Of a stretch of DNA of 64,000 nt, positions 36,875 to 45,238 are shown one piece after another. The DNA is taken from assembly GCA_030263285.1 (NCBI GenBank), contig SZYB01000002.1, positions 310,001 to 374,000 on the forward strand, given 5' to 3'. The notes below the pieces were generated by a model, which worked only from the letters and a program-made list of their open reading frames with translations, had not been told where the DNA came from and did not search any database. Both the position numbers and the translations under genes were made by a program. Source of the DNA: Bergeyella sp. GTDB taxonomy: Bacteria > Bacteroidota > Bacteroidia > Flavobacteriales > Weeksellaceae. Every line of letters starts with the position of its first letter. Within the stretch, counting starts at the first letter, position 1.

Positions 36875-37825
36875 ATGAAAGGCCCTTTACGTATCGTTTT
36901 TTTTGGCACTCCAGATTTTGCGACGACCTCCCTGGAGGCGATTTACCATTCTTCTCACGAAATCGTAGGGGTTGTTACCGCTACAGATAAGGCCGGTGGT
37001 CGAGGTCAAAGGCTAAAGGAATCTTCGGTGAAAATATTTGCAAAAAATCATGGATTGCCTGTTTTTCAGCCGGAGAACTTAAAAGAGGAGCACTTTATCC
37101 ATCAGATAACAGCGCTTAAAGCAGATGTTTTTGTGGTGGTAGCCTTTAGGATGATGCCCAAAATTTTGTTTGAAATTCCTCCTTTGGGAACCTTTAATCT
37201 TCATGGTTCTTTGCTTCCAGATTACAGAGGAGCAGCTCCCATCAACTTTGCCATTATTAATGGAGAAAAAGAAACAGGCGTAACGACATTCTTTATCAAT
37301 GAAAAAATGGATGAGGGGAATATACTTTTGCAAGAAAAATTGGAGATCTTTTCGGACGAAGATGCGGGAAGTCTTCATGACAGGATGATGGTTTTGGGTG
37401 CCCAGACAATCCTAAAAACCTTGGAGGGGCTGAGAAATAACAGCTTGAAAGAAAAACCGCAACCCAAAGTTTCTAACGTAAAAAAAGCATTTAAGATATA
37501 CAGGGAAGATACGAGAATAAACTGGGACCGACCTTCCGATGCGGTTTACAATTTTGTAAGAGGGCTGAGTCCTTTTCCGGTGTCTTTTACTACGCTCTCA
37601 ATAGAGGGCGAAGAGAAAGATCTAAAAATTTATAGTGGAAAACCGGAAAAAGTTTTTCATAAAGTAAAACCCGGAACTCTCGAATTCACAAAAAAAATGT
37701 GCAAAATATATACGCAGGACGGAGTTTTTTATCCGGAAGAACTCCAGCTGGAAGGAAAGAAAAGGGTTGGAGTCCGGGATTTTATAAATGGTTTACAAAG
37801 TTTTGAGAATATTTTTATTGTTTAG
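36875..37825 (+). CDS. fmt: Methionyl-tRNA formyltransferase
   Basis: 316 residues. Fmt formylates initiator Met-tRNA with 10-formyl-THF. Landmarks are FFGTPDFATTSLEAI, the catalytic Asn/His/Asp region NLHGSLLPDYRGAAPIN, and the tRNA-binding C-terminal domain (about 205-316), including REDTRINWDRP. It starts 20 nt after recQ on the same strand and converges with ribB. Confidence 0.96.
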   Translation: MKGPLRIVFFGTPDFATTSLEAIYHSSHEIVGVVTATDKAGGRGQRLKESSVKIFAKNHGLPVFQPENLKEEHFIHQITALKADVFVVVAFRMMPKILFEIPPLGTFNLHGSLLPDYRGAAPINFAIINGEKETGVTTFFINEKMDEGNILLQEKLEIFSDEDAGSLHDRMMVLGAQTILKTLEGLRNNSLKEKPQPKVSNVKKAFKIYREDTRINWDRPSDAVYNFVRGLSPFPVSFTTLSIEGEEKDLKIYSGKPEKVFHKVKPGTLEFTKKMCKIYTQDGVFYPEELQLEGKKRVGVRDFINGLQSFENIFIV

Positions 37826-37840
37826 CTTTTTTGGGGGGTA

Positions 37841-38965
37841 TCACTCTAATTTTACCAGTTCCACTACTTCTACATCATAGCCGGAGATCAGAGGTTTTGT
37901 TTTAGGATTCTGACTGATAATTCTAAATCGATTAGCTCCCAGTTTTTTCAAAATTTGGGTACCGATTCCGTACTCCATATAATTGACTGTAGAGCTGGGT
38001 TTTGTAATCTTTCCGTCCTGATATTCATTAAATATATGGAGCTTCCTGAGGGTATTTTCTGCATTGGAGACATTGTTGATGAAAATCACGATTCCCCTGC
38101 CTTCCCTGTTTATCATATCAAAAACCTTTTTTAGTAAGGGTTTTTCACCGTTGATGAGCCGGGATAAAACGTCAAAATAAGTGTTTGAACTTTGTACCCT
38201 TACTAGAATGGGCTCTTCTGCTCCCCAGCTCCCTTTGGTTATGGCAAAATGAATCTGGTCTGTGTGTTCTTCCTGAAAGGCATGAAAATCAAATTCTCCA
38301 TAAAAAGTATTCACTTTTCGTTCTTTTACCTTATGTACGAGATCTCCCTGTTTGAGACGGTAGTGGATGAGGTCTTCTATAGAAATTATTTTTAGGTTGT
38401 ATTTTTTTGCCATTCTTTGCAGATCGGGTAACCTGGCCATAGAACCATCCTCATTCATTATCTCACAGATAACCCCCCCCTCTTTCAGGCCTGCGAGCTT
38501 TGTGAGATCAATGGCGGCTTCGGTATGTCCGGCTCTTTTGAGCACACCGCCCGATTTTGCCCTTAGCGGAAATATATGCCCAGGTTTCATAAAATCTGTG
38601 GCTTTTGTGTTCTCATTCATGAGAGCCAAAATCGTTTTGGCTCTGTCAGAAGCCGATATTCCTGTGGAAACCCCGTTCCCCAAAAGATCTACGGAGACAG
38701 TGAAGGCGGTTTCTTTAGGGTCCGTGCTTCTTGATACCATTACTTCCAAACCCAATTCATCACACCTTTTTTCTGGAAGCGGGGTACAGATAAGCCCCCT
38801 GCCATGCGTGGACATAAAGTTGATGACCTCCGGGGTAACCAATTCTGCCGCAGACAAAAGATCTCCCTCATTTTCTCGATTTTCATCATCTACTACGATG
38901 ATAATTTTACCCTTTTTAAGCTCCTCTATGGCTTCGGGTATGGTATTGAGTTGTATTTCGGACAT
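37841..38965 (-). CDS. ribB: 3,4-dihydroxy-2-butanone-4-phosphate synthase with degenerate GTP cyclohydrolase II-like half
   Basis: 374 residues from the ATG at 38963-38965; an upstream start eleven codons earlier adds residues not typical of the family. Residues 1-205 are RibB: DDENRENEGDLLSAAELVTP, MSTHGRGLIC, and KRAGHTEAAIDLTKLAG. They make the four-carbon precursor of riboflavin. The C-terminal half aligns with RibA by position but lacks the three zinc cysteines and the active-site DC(x)CGxQL and EGRGIGL patterns; NREGRGIVIFINN is a relic. It is therefore unlikely to be a GTP cyclohydrolase II. A separate ribA would be needed elsewhere. This form is common in Flavobacteriia. Confidence 0.88.
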   Translation of the reverse strand: MSEIQLNTIPEAIEELKKGKIIIVVDDENRENEGDLLSAAELVTPEVINFMSTHGRGLICTPLPEKRCDELGLEVMVSRSTDPKETAFTVSVDLLGNGVSTGISASDRAKTILALMNENTKATDFMKPGHIFPLRAKSGGVLKRAGHTEAAIDLTKLAGLKEGGVICEIMNEDGSMARLPDLQRMAKKYNLKIISIEDLIHYRLKQGDLVHKVKERKVNTFYGEFDFHAFQEEHTDQIHFAITKGSWGAEEPILVRVQSSNTYFDVLSRLINGEKPLLKKVFDMINREGRGIVIFINNVSNAENTLRKLHIFNEYQDGKITKPSSTVNYMEYGIGTQILKKLGANRFRIISQNPKTKPLISGYDVEVVELVKLE

Positions 38966-39056
38966 TTTTTTACTCTTTATAGCAAACAAAGATAGCAATA
39001 AACCTCCTAGAGTTTCAGGAGTTATTATTTTTCACTAAATTTGTGCCCAGCATTTT

Positions 39057-39127
39057 GGTACTTTGGCCGAGTGGTTAGGCAGTGGTCTGCAACACCATCT
39101 ACAGCGGTTCGAATCCGCTAGGTACCT
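39057..39127 (+). tRNA. tRNA-Cys (anticodon GCA)
   Basis: 71 nt. The acceptor arm pairs GGTACTT with AGGTACC. The D arm (GCCGAGTGGTTAGGC), an anticodon loop CTGCAAC with GCA, and a TΨC arm GCGGTTCGAATCCGC are visible. The discriminator base is T, as expected for cysteine tRNA. CCA is not encoded. Confidence 0.95.
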
Positions 39128-39283
39128 CACTCAAGGGGGCGTTGCGCGGTGATAACGGTCTCTGTTTTGGGCATTGCCTTCGATCTTTTGTTTTTGTTGG
39201 GGATCCTTGTGTAAGATTTTTTTTGGTTATGTCTGGGGAGAGGCTAACCTAATTACTAAGTCGTTACTAAATCAGAAATCATA

Positions 39284-39781
39284 ATGTCACAAATTACATT
39301 CAAAGGAAATAAAATAAATACGATAGGAACACTTCCTCCCCTGGGGAGTATGGTCAAAGACTTTACCCTTGTGGATGCCGACCTTAACGAAAAAACACTC
39401 TCTGACTTTATGGGAAGAAAAAAGATTTTTAACGTCTTTCCCAGTATAGATACGGGGGTGTGTGCTGCTTCTGCCCGAAAATTTAATGAGGAGGCGGTAA
39501 AACTCAGCAATGTAGTCGTCATCAACGTGTCTAAAGATTTGCCTTTTGCCTTAGGGCGGTTTTGCGCAGCAGAGGGATTAGATAACGTAGAGATGCTTTC
39601 GGATTTTAGGGGAAATTTTGGACATGACAACGGACTCACGCTAACAGATTCTCCCCTCAAGGGGCTATTGAGTCGGGCAATAATCATAACCGACGAATCG
39701 GGTAAAATATTATACACAGAGCAAGTCTCTGAAATCACTTCGGAACCTAATTATAATGCAGCACTGGAGGCCATTTGTTAG
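39284..39781 (+). CDS. tpx: Thiol peroxidase Tpx
   Basis: 165 residues, the usual length. An atypical 2-Cys peroxiredoxin that reduces hydroperoxides with thioredoxin. The peroxidatic cysteine is in SIDTGVCAASARKFN and the resolving one in GRFCAAEG. The family usually has TPVC at the first site; Gly replaces Pro here. The start MSQITFKGNKI and VVINVSKDLPFALGRFC fit Tpx well. A tRNA-Cys lies upstream and a long decayed stretch downstream. Confidence 0.92.
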   Translation: MSQITFKGNKINTIGTLPPLGSMVKDFTLVDADLNEKTLSDFMGRKKIFNVFPSIDTGVCAASARKFNEEAVKLSNVVVINVSKDLPFALGRFCAAEGLDNVEMLSDFRGNFGHDNGLTLTDSPLKGLLSRAIIITDESGKILYTEQVSEITSEPNYNAALEAIC

Positions 39782-41215
39782 ATAAATGGATTTCGGAAGA
39801 ATTGCAAAGGGGCGAATTTTTATTACATTTATTACATCAGATATTATTATATAAGACGGTAATGATTATACCTGTTATGGTTGATTTATATTCTCTTCTC
39901 TTGCATCGTTGTCCTGCCGGATCTTTCGGGTATTGGCTATGCCTCGCAAAATAGTTTCTGTCCGGAATATGAGAGGGGGGCTCTCCTGTGGGGTTTAACT
40001 GTGTTTTGTTCTTATTTCAGAGGGATGAGTTCGTTACTTTATTCATAGGTTGGGTATTTATTTGTTATGAGAGATTTCATAAATCAACCTTTCTTATATT
40101 CTTTATGAGGAGTTTTTCTCTCTATGTTATTGACCACTTTGGGTATTATATCTCCACTATCCAGTGAATAAAGCAACAGGGTTGGGTAAAGGAAATTTCA
40201 AACCTTGATCTTCTTTTGGGACAGAAGTCTCTCTGGCACGCTTTTCAGGCGGTTTTTTCACCTCTCAGATATTCTATTTCAGAATGAATGTAGTGCTGAG
40301 AGCGTATCTTAATTTATGTAATAGAGAAAAATATTTGGCAACATTTTATTATTTTTTCTGTTTTATTTCTATTTCATCAATCTCCCGGTAGTCCATAACT
40401 TTGTCTTCGCTGTTTGTGTTGTCCGTTTGAGTTTTTCCCATAAAATCTATCTTTATTATTTGGTTTTCGTTTCCGATGTTTTTTTACAGTATTTTTTTCT
40501 TTAAAAAATTTATGGACTTTCGTTATTCGGTATTCTCTGGTGCTTTTGTAGACCATGACCTTCCTTGGAAATCCTGAAAAACGGATTTTTCTCAAGAGGG
40601 ATGAAATCTGTTTTATCTATCGCGTTTTTATTTTCCACGGTATTTTTGATTGTTTTCAGTGCAATCAAAAAGGACAACTTCTTTACTTACCAGTCCTATC
40701 TCTTGTTACCAAAGAGCTTTATGGTTCTTTTTTTTCTGCGCAGTATTGTTTCTTTATTGATGTTATATTGATCAAGGTATTTATTTGGGTCAATATTTTT
40801 TTCTCTGGGGTGGGAGTGTCTTTGGGTTTTCTTCAGTTGGCATAAAAAAATATCTCTAGCTTTTTTCCCGGAAGTATATGCAGGGTGGAGAATATCACAA
40901 ATAATGTTTCCGTCTTCTTTTGCTCTGGAGGGACATCCTTCTCACCGAAGGATCTTATCTTTTTTAACGTAGTACTCAGAGATTATCTCTTTATTTTTGA
41001 TATGCCTCTGCCCACTATTTCTCCCCTTTTTATTTAAAAACAGTATTTATATTAAAAGAAGGAATCTTTCCCCAGAAGAATTCGGAGAACATGAAAGAAG
41101 GAAGGTTTTCACTGGAAAAAAAATGACAGAAAAATAAAAACAAGAGGTGAATAAAATACTTTTTACCCCAGAGCAAAAACGGAAAGTAGGCTCTGTTTCT
41201 TTTTTTCAGAATGAT
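39782..41215. other. Decayed, non-coding stretch between tpx and aroC
   Basis: About 1.4 kb with no credible intact gene. Frames are short and interrupted. Some pieces look like eroded membrane protein: MKSVLSIAFLFSTVFLIVFS within a 68-codon frame at 40565-40771, and a piece reading LDLLLGQKSLWHAFQ near 40210. I cannot assign a family. Composition is low-complexity and T-rich on the plus strand. The simplest reading is a dead membrane-protein locus. Confidence 0.45.
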
Positions 41216-41223
41216 TACATTTG
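41216..41223 (+). promoter_or_regulatory. -7 box only 4 nt upstream of the aroC ATG
   Basis: TACATTTG fits TAnnTTTG. With the usual spacing, transcription would begin at or next to the A of the ATG at 41228, giving a leaderless mRNA. Confidence 0.45.
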
Positions 41224-41227
41224 CGGG

Positions 41228-42289
41228 ATGATAAATGTTTTAGGAAATTTTCTCACCCTTACTACTTTTGGGGAAAGCCATGGGGAGGCTTATGGAGGAA
41301 TAATCCACAACTTCCCTGCAGGTCTTGAGGTAAATTCAAAAAAAATACAGCGGGAGCTGGACAGAAGAAGACCGGGACAGTCTGCTATAGTAACCCAGAG
41401 GAAAGAAAAGGACAAGATACGGTTTCTTTCGGGTATTTTTGAGGGAAAAACAACCGGCACTCCCATTGGTTTTTTGGTAGAAAACGAAAACCAAAGGAGC
41501 AAAGATTATGATCATATTGCAGATGTCTATAGGCCGGGCCATGCAGATTACACTTACGATCAAAAATTTGGGATCAGAGACCATAGAGGGGGAGGGAAAT
41601 CTTCGGCTAGAGAAACGCTAAATTGGGTGGTTGCGGGAAGTATGGCAAAACAGTTGATTTCTGAAATTTCTGTTCAGGCTTATGTTTCTTCAGTGGGGGA
41701 TATCGTATGTGAAAAACCCTATCGGCAATTAGATCTAAACATGACAGAATCTAACATCGTAAGATGTCCGGACAAGGAGGTCTCTGAGCAAATGATTGAA
41801 AAAATCAAGGAAATAAAGAAAGAGGGAAATACCATAGGAGGCACCATTACGTGTGTAATAAAAAATGTACCTGCAGGTTTTGGAGAGCCCGTTTTTTCAA
41901 AACTTCAGGCAGAACTTGCCAAAGCGATGCTCAACATTAATGCGGCTAAAGGTTTTGAATATGGTAGTGGTTTTCAGGGATCAAAAATGACAGGAAGAGA
42001 GCATAATGATCTTTTTGCAGAAGACTTTTCTACACGTTCAAATTTTTCTGGAGGGATACAGGGGGGGATTTCGAACGGAATGGATATTTATTTTCGGGTA
42101 GCTTTTAAACCTGTCGCTACTCTTTTGCGTCCTCAGGAGAGTTTTAATAAAAAGGGAGAAAAGGTGGTACTGGAGGGGAAAGGGAGACATGATCCCTGTG
42201 TGCTGCCCAGAGCAGTTCCTGTAGTAGAGGCTCTGGCGGCTTTTGTCTTGGCAGATATGTATCTTATACAGAAAATGCGAAGGATATAA
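41228..42289 (+). CDS. aroC: Chorismate synthase
   Basis: 353 residues from the ATG at 41228. An earlier in-frame ATG at 41147 would add 27 non-family residues; the family starts close to [18 protein letters not shown]. Other signatures are [39 protein letters not shown] and the C-terminal [16 protein letters not shown]. The enzyme turns EPSP into chorismate, using reduced FMN, for aromatic amino acid synthesis. Confidence 0.96.
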   Translation: MINVLGNFLTLTTFGESHGEAYGGIIHNFPAGLEVNSKKIQRELDRRRPGQSAIVTQRKEKDKIRFLSGIFEGKTTGTPIGFLVENENQRSKDYDHIADVYRPGHADYTYDQKFGIRDHRGGGKSSARETLNWVVAGSMAKQLISEISVQAYVSSVGDIVCEKPYRQLDLNMTESNIVRCPDKEVSEQMIEKIKEIKKEGNTIGGTITCVIKNVPAGFGEPVFSKLQAELAKAMLNINAAKGFEYGSGFQGSKMTGREHNDLFAEDFSTRSNFSGGIQGGISNGMDIYFRVAFKPVATLLRPQESFNKKGEKVVLEGKGRHDPCVLPRAVPVVEALAAFVLADMYLIQKMRRI

Positions 42290-42340
42290 AAAGTTTCGTT
42301 GAGAGCAGAGCAGAATTAAAAAACACAAAAGAGAAGGTTA

Positions 42341-42895
42341 ATGAGAGGTTTTTTTAGGAAAAAAGCACTTTTTTTCATAATTCTTGTTGGTATTATTGGG
42401 GTTTTAGTCTTTTCCTCAAAGGCTGGAGTAGTTTTAAAAAAATACTTCAGTCCTTCGGCTATGGTTTTGCAAAGAAAACATCTTACAAAAGAAGATTATG
42501 AACTGGAGCTAAAAGGGATAAATACTGCAGACATAAACCTAAAAAGCATCTATGGTAAAGCTGTTTTCCTGAACTTTTGGGCTACTTGGTGTCCGCCATG
42601 CACAGAAGAATGGCCTTCCATACAAGCGCTTTATAATTCGCAGAATGAAAATATTGTGTTTGTTCTTATTGCGATGAAGGATGAGGAGGATGCAGTAAAA
42701 AAATTCTTAGAGAGGAACAAATATACTGTTCCGGTATACATCGCTCAAAGTCCTATTCCTGAGACACTTTTGCCCAGGGTTTTTCCTACGACTTATCTTC
42801 TAGATAATAAGGGATTTATAAAAATAAAAGAAACGGGTCTAAAAAATTGGAATACTCTGGAAATACAAAATATGATAAAGAATCTTTCGGAATAA
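42341..42895 (+). CDS. TlpA-like membrane-anchored thioredoxin
   Basis: 184 residues. One N-terminal anchor (ALFFIILVGIIGVLVFSS) is followed by a thioredoxin-fold domain facing the periplasm. The redox pair is in NFWATWCPPCTEEWP, and the cis-proline region is RVFPTTYLLDN. TlpA/ResA-type proteins reduce disulfides during cytochrome c or copper-site assembly or other periplasmic folding. No such genes are adjacent, so the target is unknown. It lies 51 nt after aroC on the same strand. Confidence 0.88.
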   Translation: MRGFFRKKALFFIILVGIIGVLVFSSKAGVVLKKYFSPSAMVLQRKHLTKEDYELELKGINTADINLKSIYGKAVFLNFWATWCPPCTEEWPSIQALYNSQNENIVFVLIAMKDEEDAVKKFLERNKYTVPVYIAQSPIPETLLPRVFPTTYLLDNKGFIKIKETGLKNWNTLEIQNMIKNLSE

Positions 42896-43050
42896 TTTGG
42901 TGCAGACGATGTACTTTCGGTGTGTGGTATAGGGAATATGAAAATAGGCAAAACTTGAGATTGTGTGGTTACCCAGGACAGACGGTAATTTTTATTTTGT
43001 ATGTAGTTCTTTATTCACTCCCTTGTACATATATATTATGGCTTGCTATA

Positions 43051-44007
43051 TTAAAATATCTCCTTGCCTATTTTGAGCAAATTATCACTCTTTCCCATAG
43101 AATAAAAATGGAGGACAGGGACACCGAATTTTAGAAGTTCTTTGCTCTGATCTATGCTCCACCGAGTTCCTATTTCTCTTGCCTCCGCATTACTCTTACT
43201 CTTCAGCACTTCGTTTACCAAGGTCTCAGGAAGGTCTATCTTGAAAATTTGCGGTAATATTTTCAAGTGATTTTTTGTGGCTATGGGTTTGAGACCAGGG
43301 AGGATAGGAATGGCTATTCCTGCCTTTCTGGCTTCGTCTACAAATTCAAAAAATTTTTGGTTGTCAAAAAACATCTGGGTGACAATATAGTCTGCCCCTG
43401 CCTTCACTTTTTTCTTGAGCATTTCTATATCATACTTTATAGACGGCGCTTCTATGTGTTTTTCTGGATAACCCGCTACTCCTATACAAAAACTGTTTTT
43501 CTCTCCACTCAAAATCTCTCCGTGCAGGTATTTTCCTGTCCCCAGATCATAAATTTGTTTTACCAAGTCCGATGCATAATGATGGCCTCCCGCTTTGGGC
43601 TCAAAATATTTTTCTCCTTTCATGGCATCTCCCCGAAGTGCCATAATGTTATGGATTCCCAAATACATACAATCTACCAGCAGATATTCTGTCTCTTCTC
43701 GGGTAAATCCTCCGCAAAGTACGTGGGGGACGGTATCTACATTATATTTGTGCTGAATGGCAGCACAGATACCCAGTGTTCCGGGTCTCATTTTAGTAAT
43801 TTTTCTTTCCATAAGCCCTCCCCCTCTTTCTATGAAAACATATTCTTCTCTGGAAGAAGTTACGTCTATGAATGAGGGCTTGAGTTCCATTAGAGGATCT
43901 ATACTTTTGTATAAATCGGATATTCCTACTCCTTTTTGTGGAGGGATAATCTCAAAAGAAAAAAGTGTTTTCCCTTTTGATTTTTTTATATGATCTGTTA
44001 TTTTCAT
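43051..44007 (-). CDS. metF: 5,10-methylenetetrahydrofolate reductase MetF
   Basis: 318 residues. MetF makes 5-methyl-THF, the methyl donor for methionine. Landmarks are FSFEIIPPQKG, DVTSSREEY, the HVLCGGFTREE region, NIMALRGDAMKGEK and GVAGYPEKH, followed by IVTQMFFDN, all typical of the FAD-binding TIM barrel. Last gene of the minus-strand metX-hom-metZ-metF operon; the methionine synthase itself is not in the window. Confidence 0.95.
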   Translation of the reverse strand: MKITDHIKKSKGKTLFSFEIIPPQKGVGISDLYKSIDPLMELKPSFIDVTSSREEYVFIERGGGLMERKITKMRPGTLGICAAIQHKYNVDTVPHVLCGGFTREETEYLLVDCMYLGIHNIMALRGDAMKGEKYFEPKAGGHHYASDLVKQIYDLGTGKYLHGEILSGEKNSFCIGVAGYPEKHIEAPSIKYDIEMLKKKVKAGADYIVTQMFFDNQKFFEFVDEARKAGIAIPILPGLKPIATKNHLKILPQIFKIDLPETLVNEVLKSKSNAEAREIGTRWSIDQSKELLKFGVPVLHFYSMGKSDNLLKIGKEIF

Positions 44008-44062
44008 ACCATGATTGCATAATTAATAATTTTAATGAAAAAAACATTCCTTTACTTTTTGT

Positions 44063-45220
44063 TCAGAGCGCCTGATGGAGATCCGAAATAATATCCTCCA
44101 CATTTTCCAACCCTACCGAGCAGCGTACAAGCCCCGGAGTGATACCTACTTCCAGCCGGTCTTCTTCCGAAAGTTTCGAATGCGTGGTGGAGGCGGGATG
44201 CGTGAGAATGGTACGGGTGTCTCCCAGGTTTGCGCACAGACTGCATAGTTTTATTTTATCCAGAAATTCTCTTCCTGTTTTTAGTCCCCCCTTAAGCTCA
44301 AAGGCAACAATATTACCGCCTAACTTCATCTGTTTCTTTGCTATCGAATGTTGAGGATGAGAGAGCAAAAACGGATATTTCACACTTTTTATACATGGAT
44401 GTGATTCTAAAAATAGGGCTACTTTCAGGGCGTTTTCAGCATGTTTCTCTACTCGAACAGCCAGCGTTTCAAGGCTTTTACTCAATATCCACGCATTAAA
44501 AGGGGACAGTGACGGTCCCGTATTTCTTGCAAATAAATAGATTTCTTGTATGAGGTCTTTTCTTCCTACAGCGATTCCTCCCAAAACTCTGCCCTGCCCA
44601 TCCATCAGCTTTGTAGCGGAATGGACGACTATATCTGCCCCGTATTTTATGGGGTTCTGGAGATAAGGTGTAGCAAAACAGTTGTCTACCACAAAAATAA
44701 GCCCATGTTTTTTTGCTATTCTACCAAAATACTCCAGATCCAGAACGTCCACTGCAGGATTAGTGGGGGTCTCTAAGTACAAAATCTTGGTATTGGGTTT
44801 AATATACTTTTCTACAGAAAGAGTTTCTTTCGGCTTAAAATAGTCGGTTTCTATCTTCCACTTGGGAAAATACTTTGTAAATAGAGTGTGTGTAGAGCCA
44901 AAAACCGAGCGACAACTCACCACATGATCGCCCGACTCCAGCAGGGCGGAAAAAGTGGAAAAAATAGCGGCCATTCCTGTGGCAAAAGCATATCCGGATT
45001 CCGCACCCTCCATTTGTGATACTTTATCTATCAACTCGGTGAGATTGGGGTTTGAAAACCTGCTGTACAGATTTTTGGGCTTTTCCTCCGCAAAACTTGC
45101 GCGCATGTCCTCTGCATCTTCGAAGACAAAACTGGAGGTAAGATACAAGGGCGAGGAATGCTCATCAAAACCCGACCTTTCTATTTGGGATCTGATAGCT
45201 GCCGTCTCAAAGTTTTTCAT
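44063..45220 (-). CDS. metZ: O-acyl-homoserine sulfhydrylase / cystathionine gamma-synthase family PLP enzyme
   Basis: 385 residues. The family signature is clear: NLYSRFSNPNLTEL, SGYAFATGMAAIFS, LETPTNPAVDV, and the PLP lysine in VVHSATKLMDGQGRVLGG. The MDGQGR segment fits the sulfhydrylase (MetZ-like) side better than cystathionine synthases. Adjacent metX makes O-acyl-homoserine, which this enzyme would sulfhydrylate to homocysteine. Whether it uses the acetyl or the succinyl ester cannot be told from sequence, and a cystathionine gamma-synthase role is not excluded. Confidence 0.85.
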   Translation of the reverse strand: MKNFETAAIRSQIERSGFDEHSSPLYLTSSFVFEDAEDMRASFAEEKPKNLYSRFSNPNLTELIDKVSQMEGAESGYAFATGMAAIFSTFSALLESGDHVVSCRSVFGSTHTLFTKYFPKWKIETDYFKPKETLSVEKYIKPNTKILYLETPTNPAVDVLDLEYFGRIAKKHGLIFVVDNCFATPYLQNPIKYGADIVVHSATKLMDGQGRVLGGIAVGRKDLIQEIYLFARNTGPSLSPFNAWILSKSLETLAVRVEKHAENALKVALFLESHPCIKSVKYPFLLSHPQHSIAKKQMKLGGNIVAFELKGGLKTGREFLDKIKLCSLCANLGDTRTILTHPASTTHSKLSEEDRLEVGITPGLVRCSVGLENVEDIISDLHQAL

Positions 45221-45238
45221 GTTTTTTCTTTTTTTAGT

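Noticed and set aside
38367-39038. 223-codon plus-strand frame opposite ribB
   Set aside because: Shadow of the well-supported RibB coding sequence; composition is Ser/Pro-rich and unlike real proteins.
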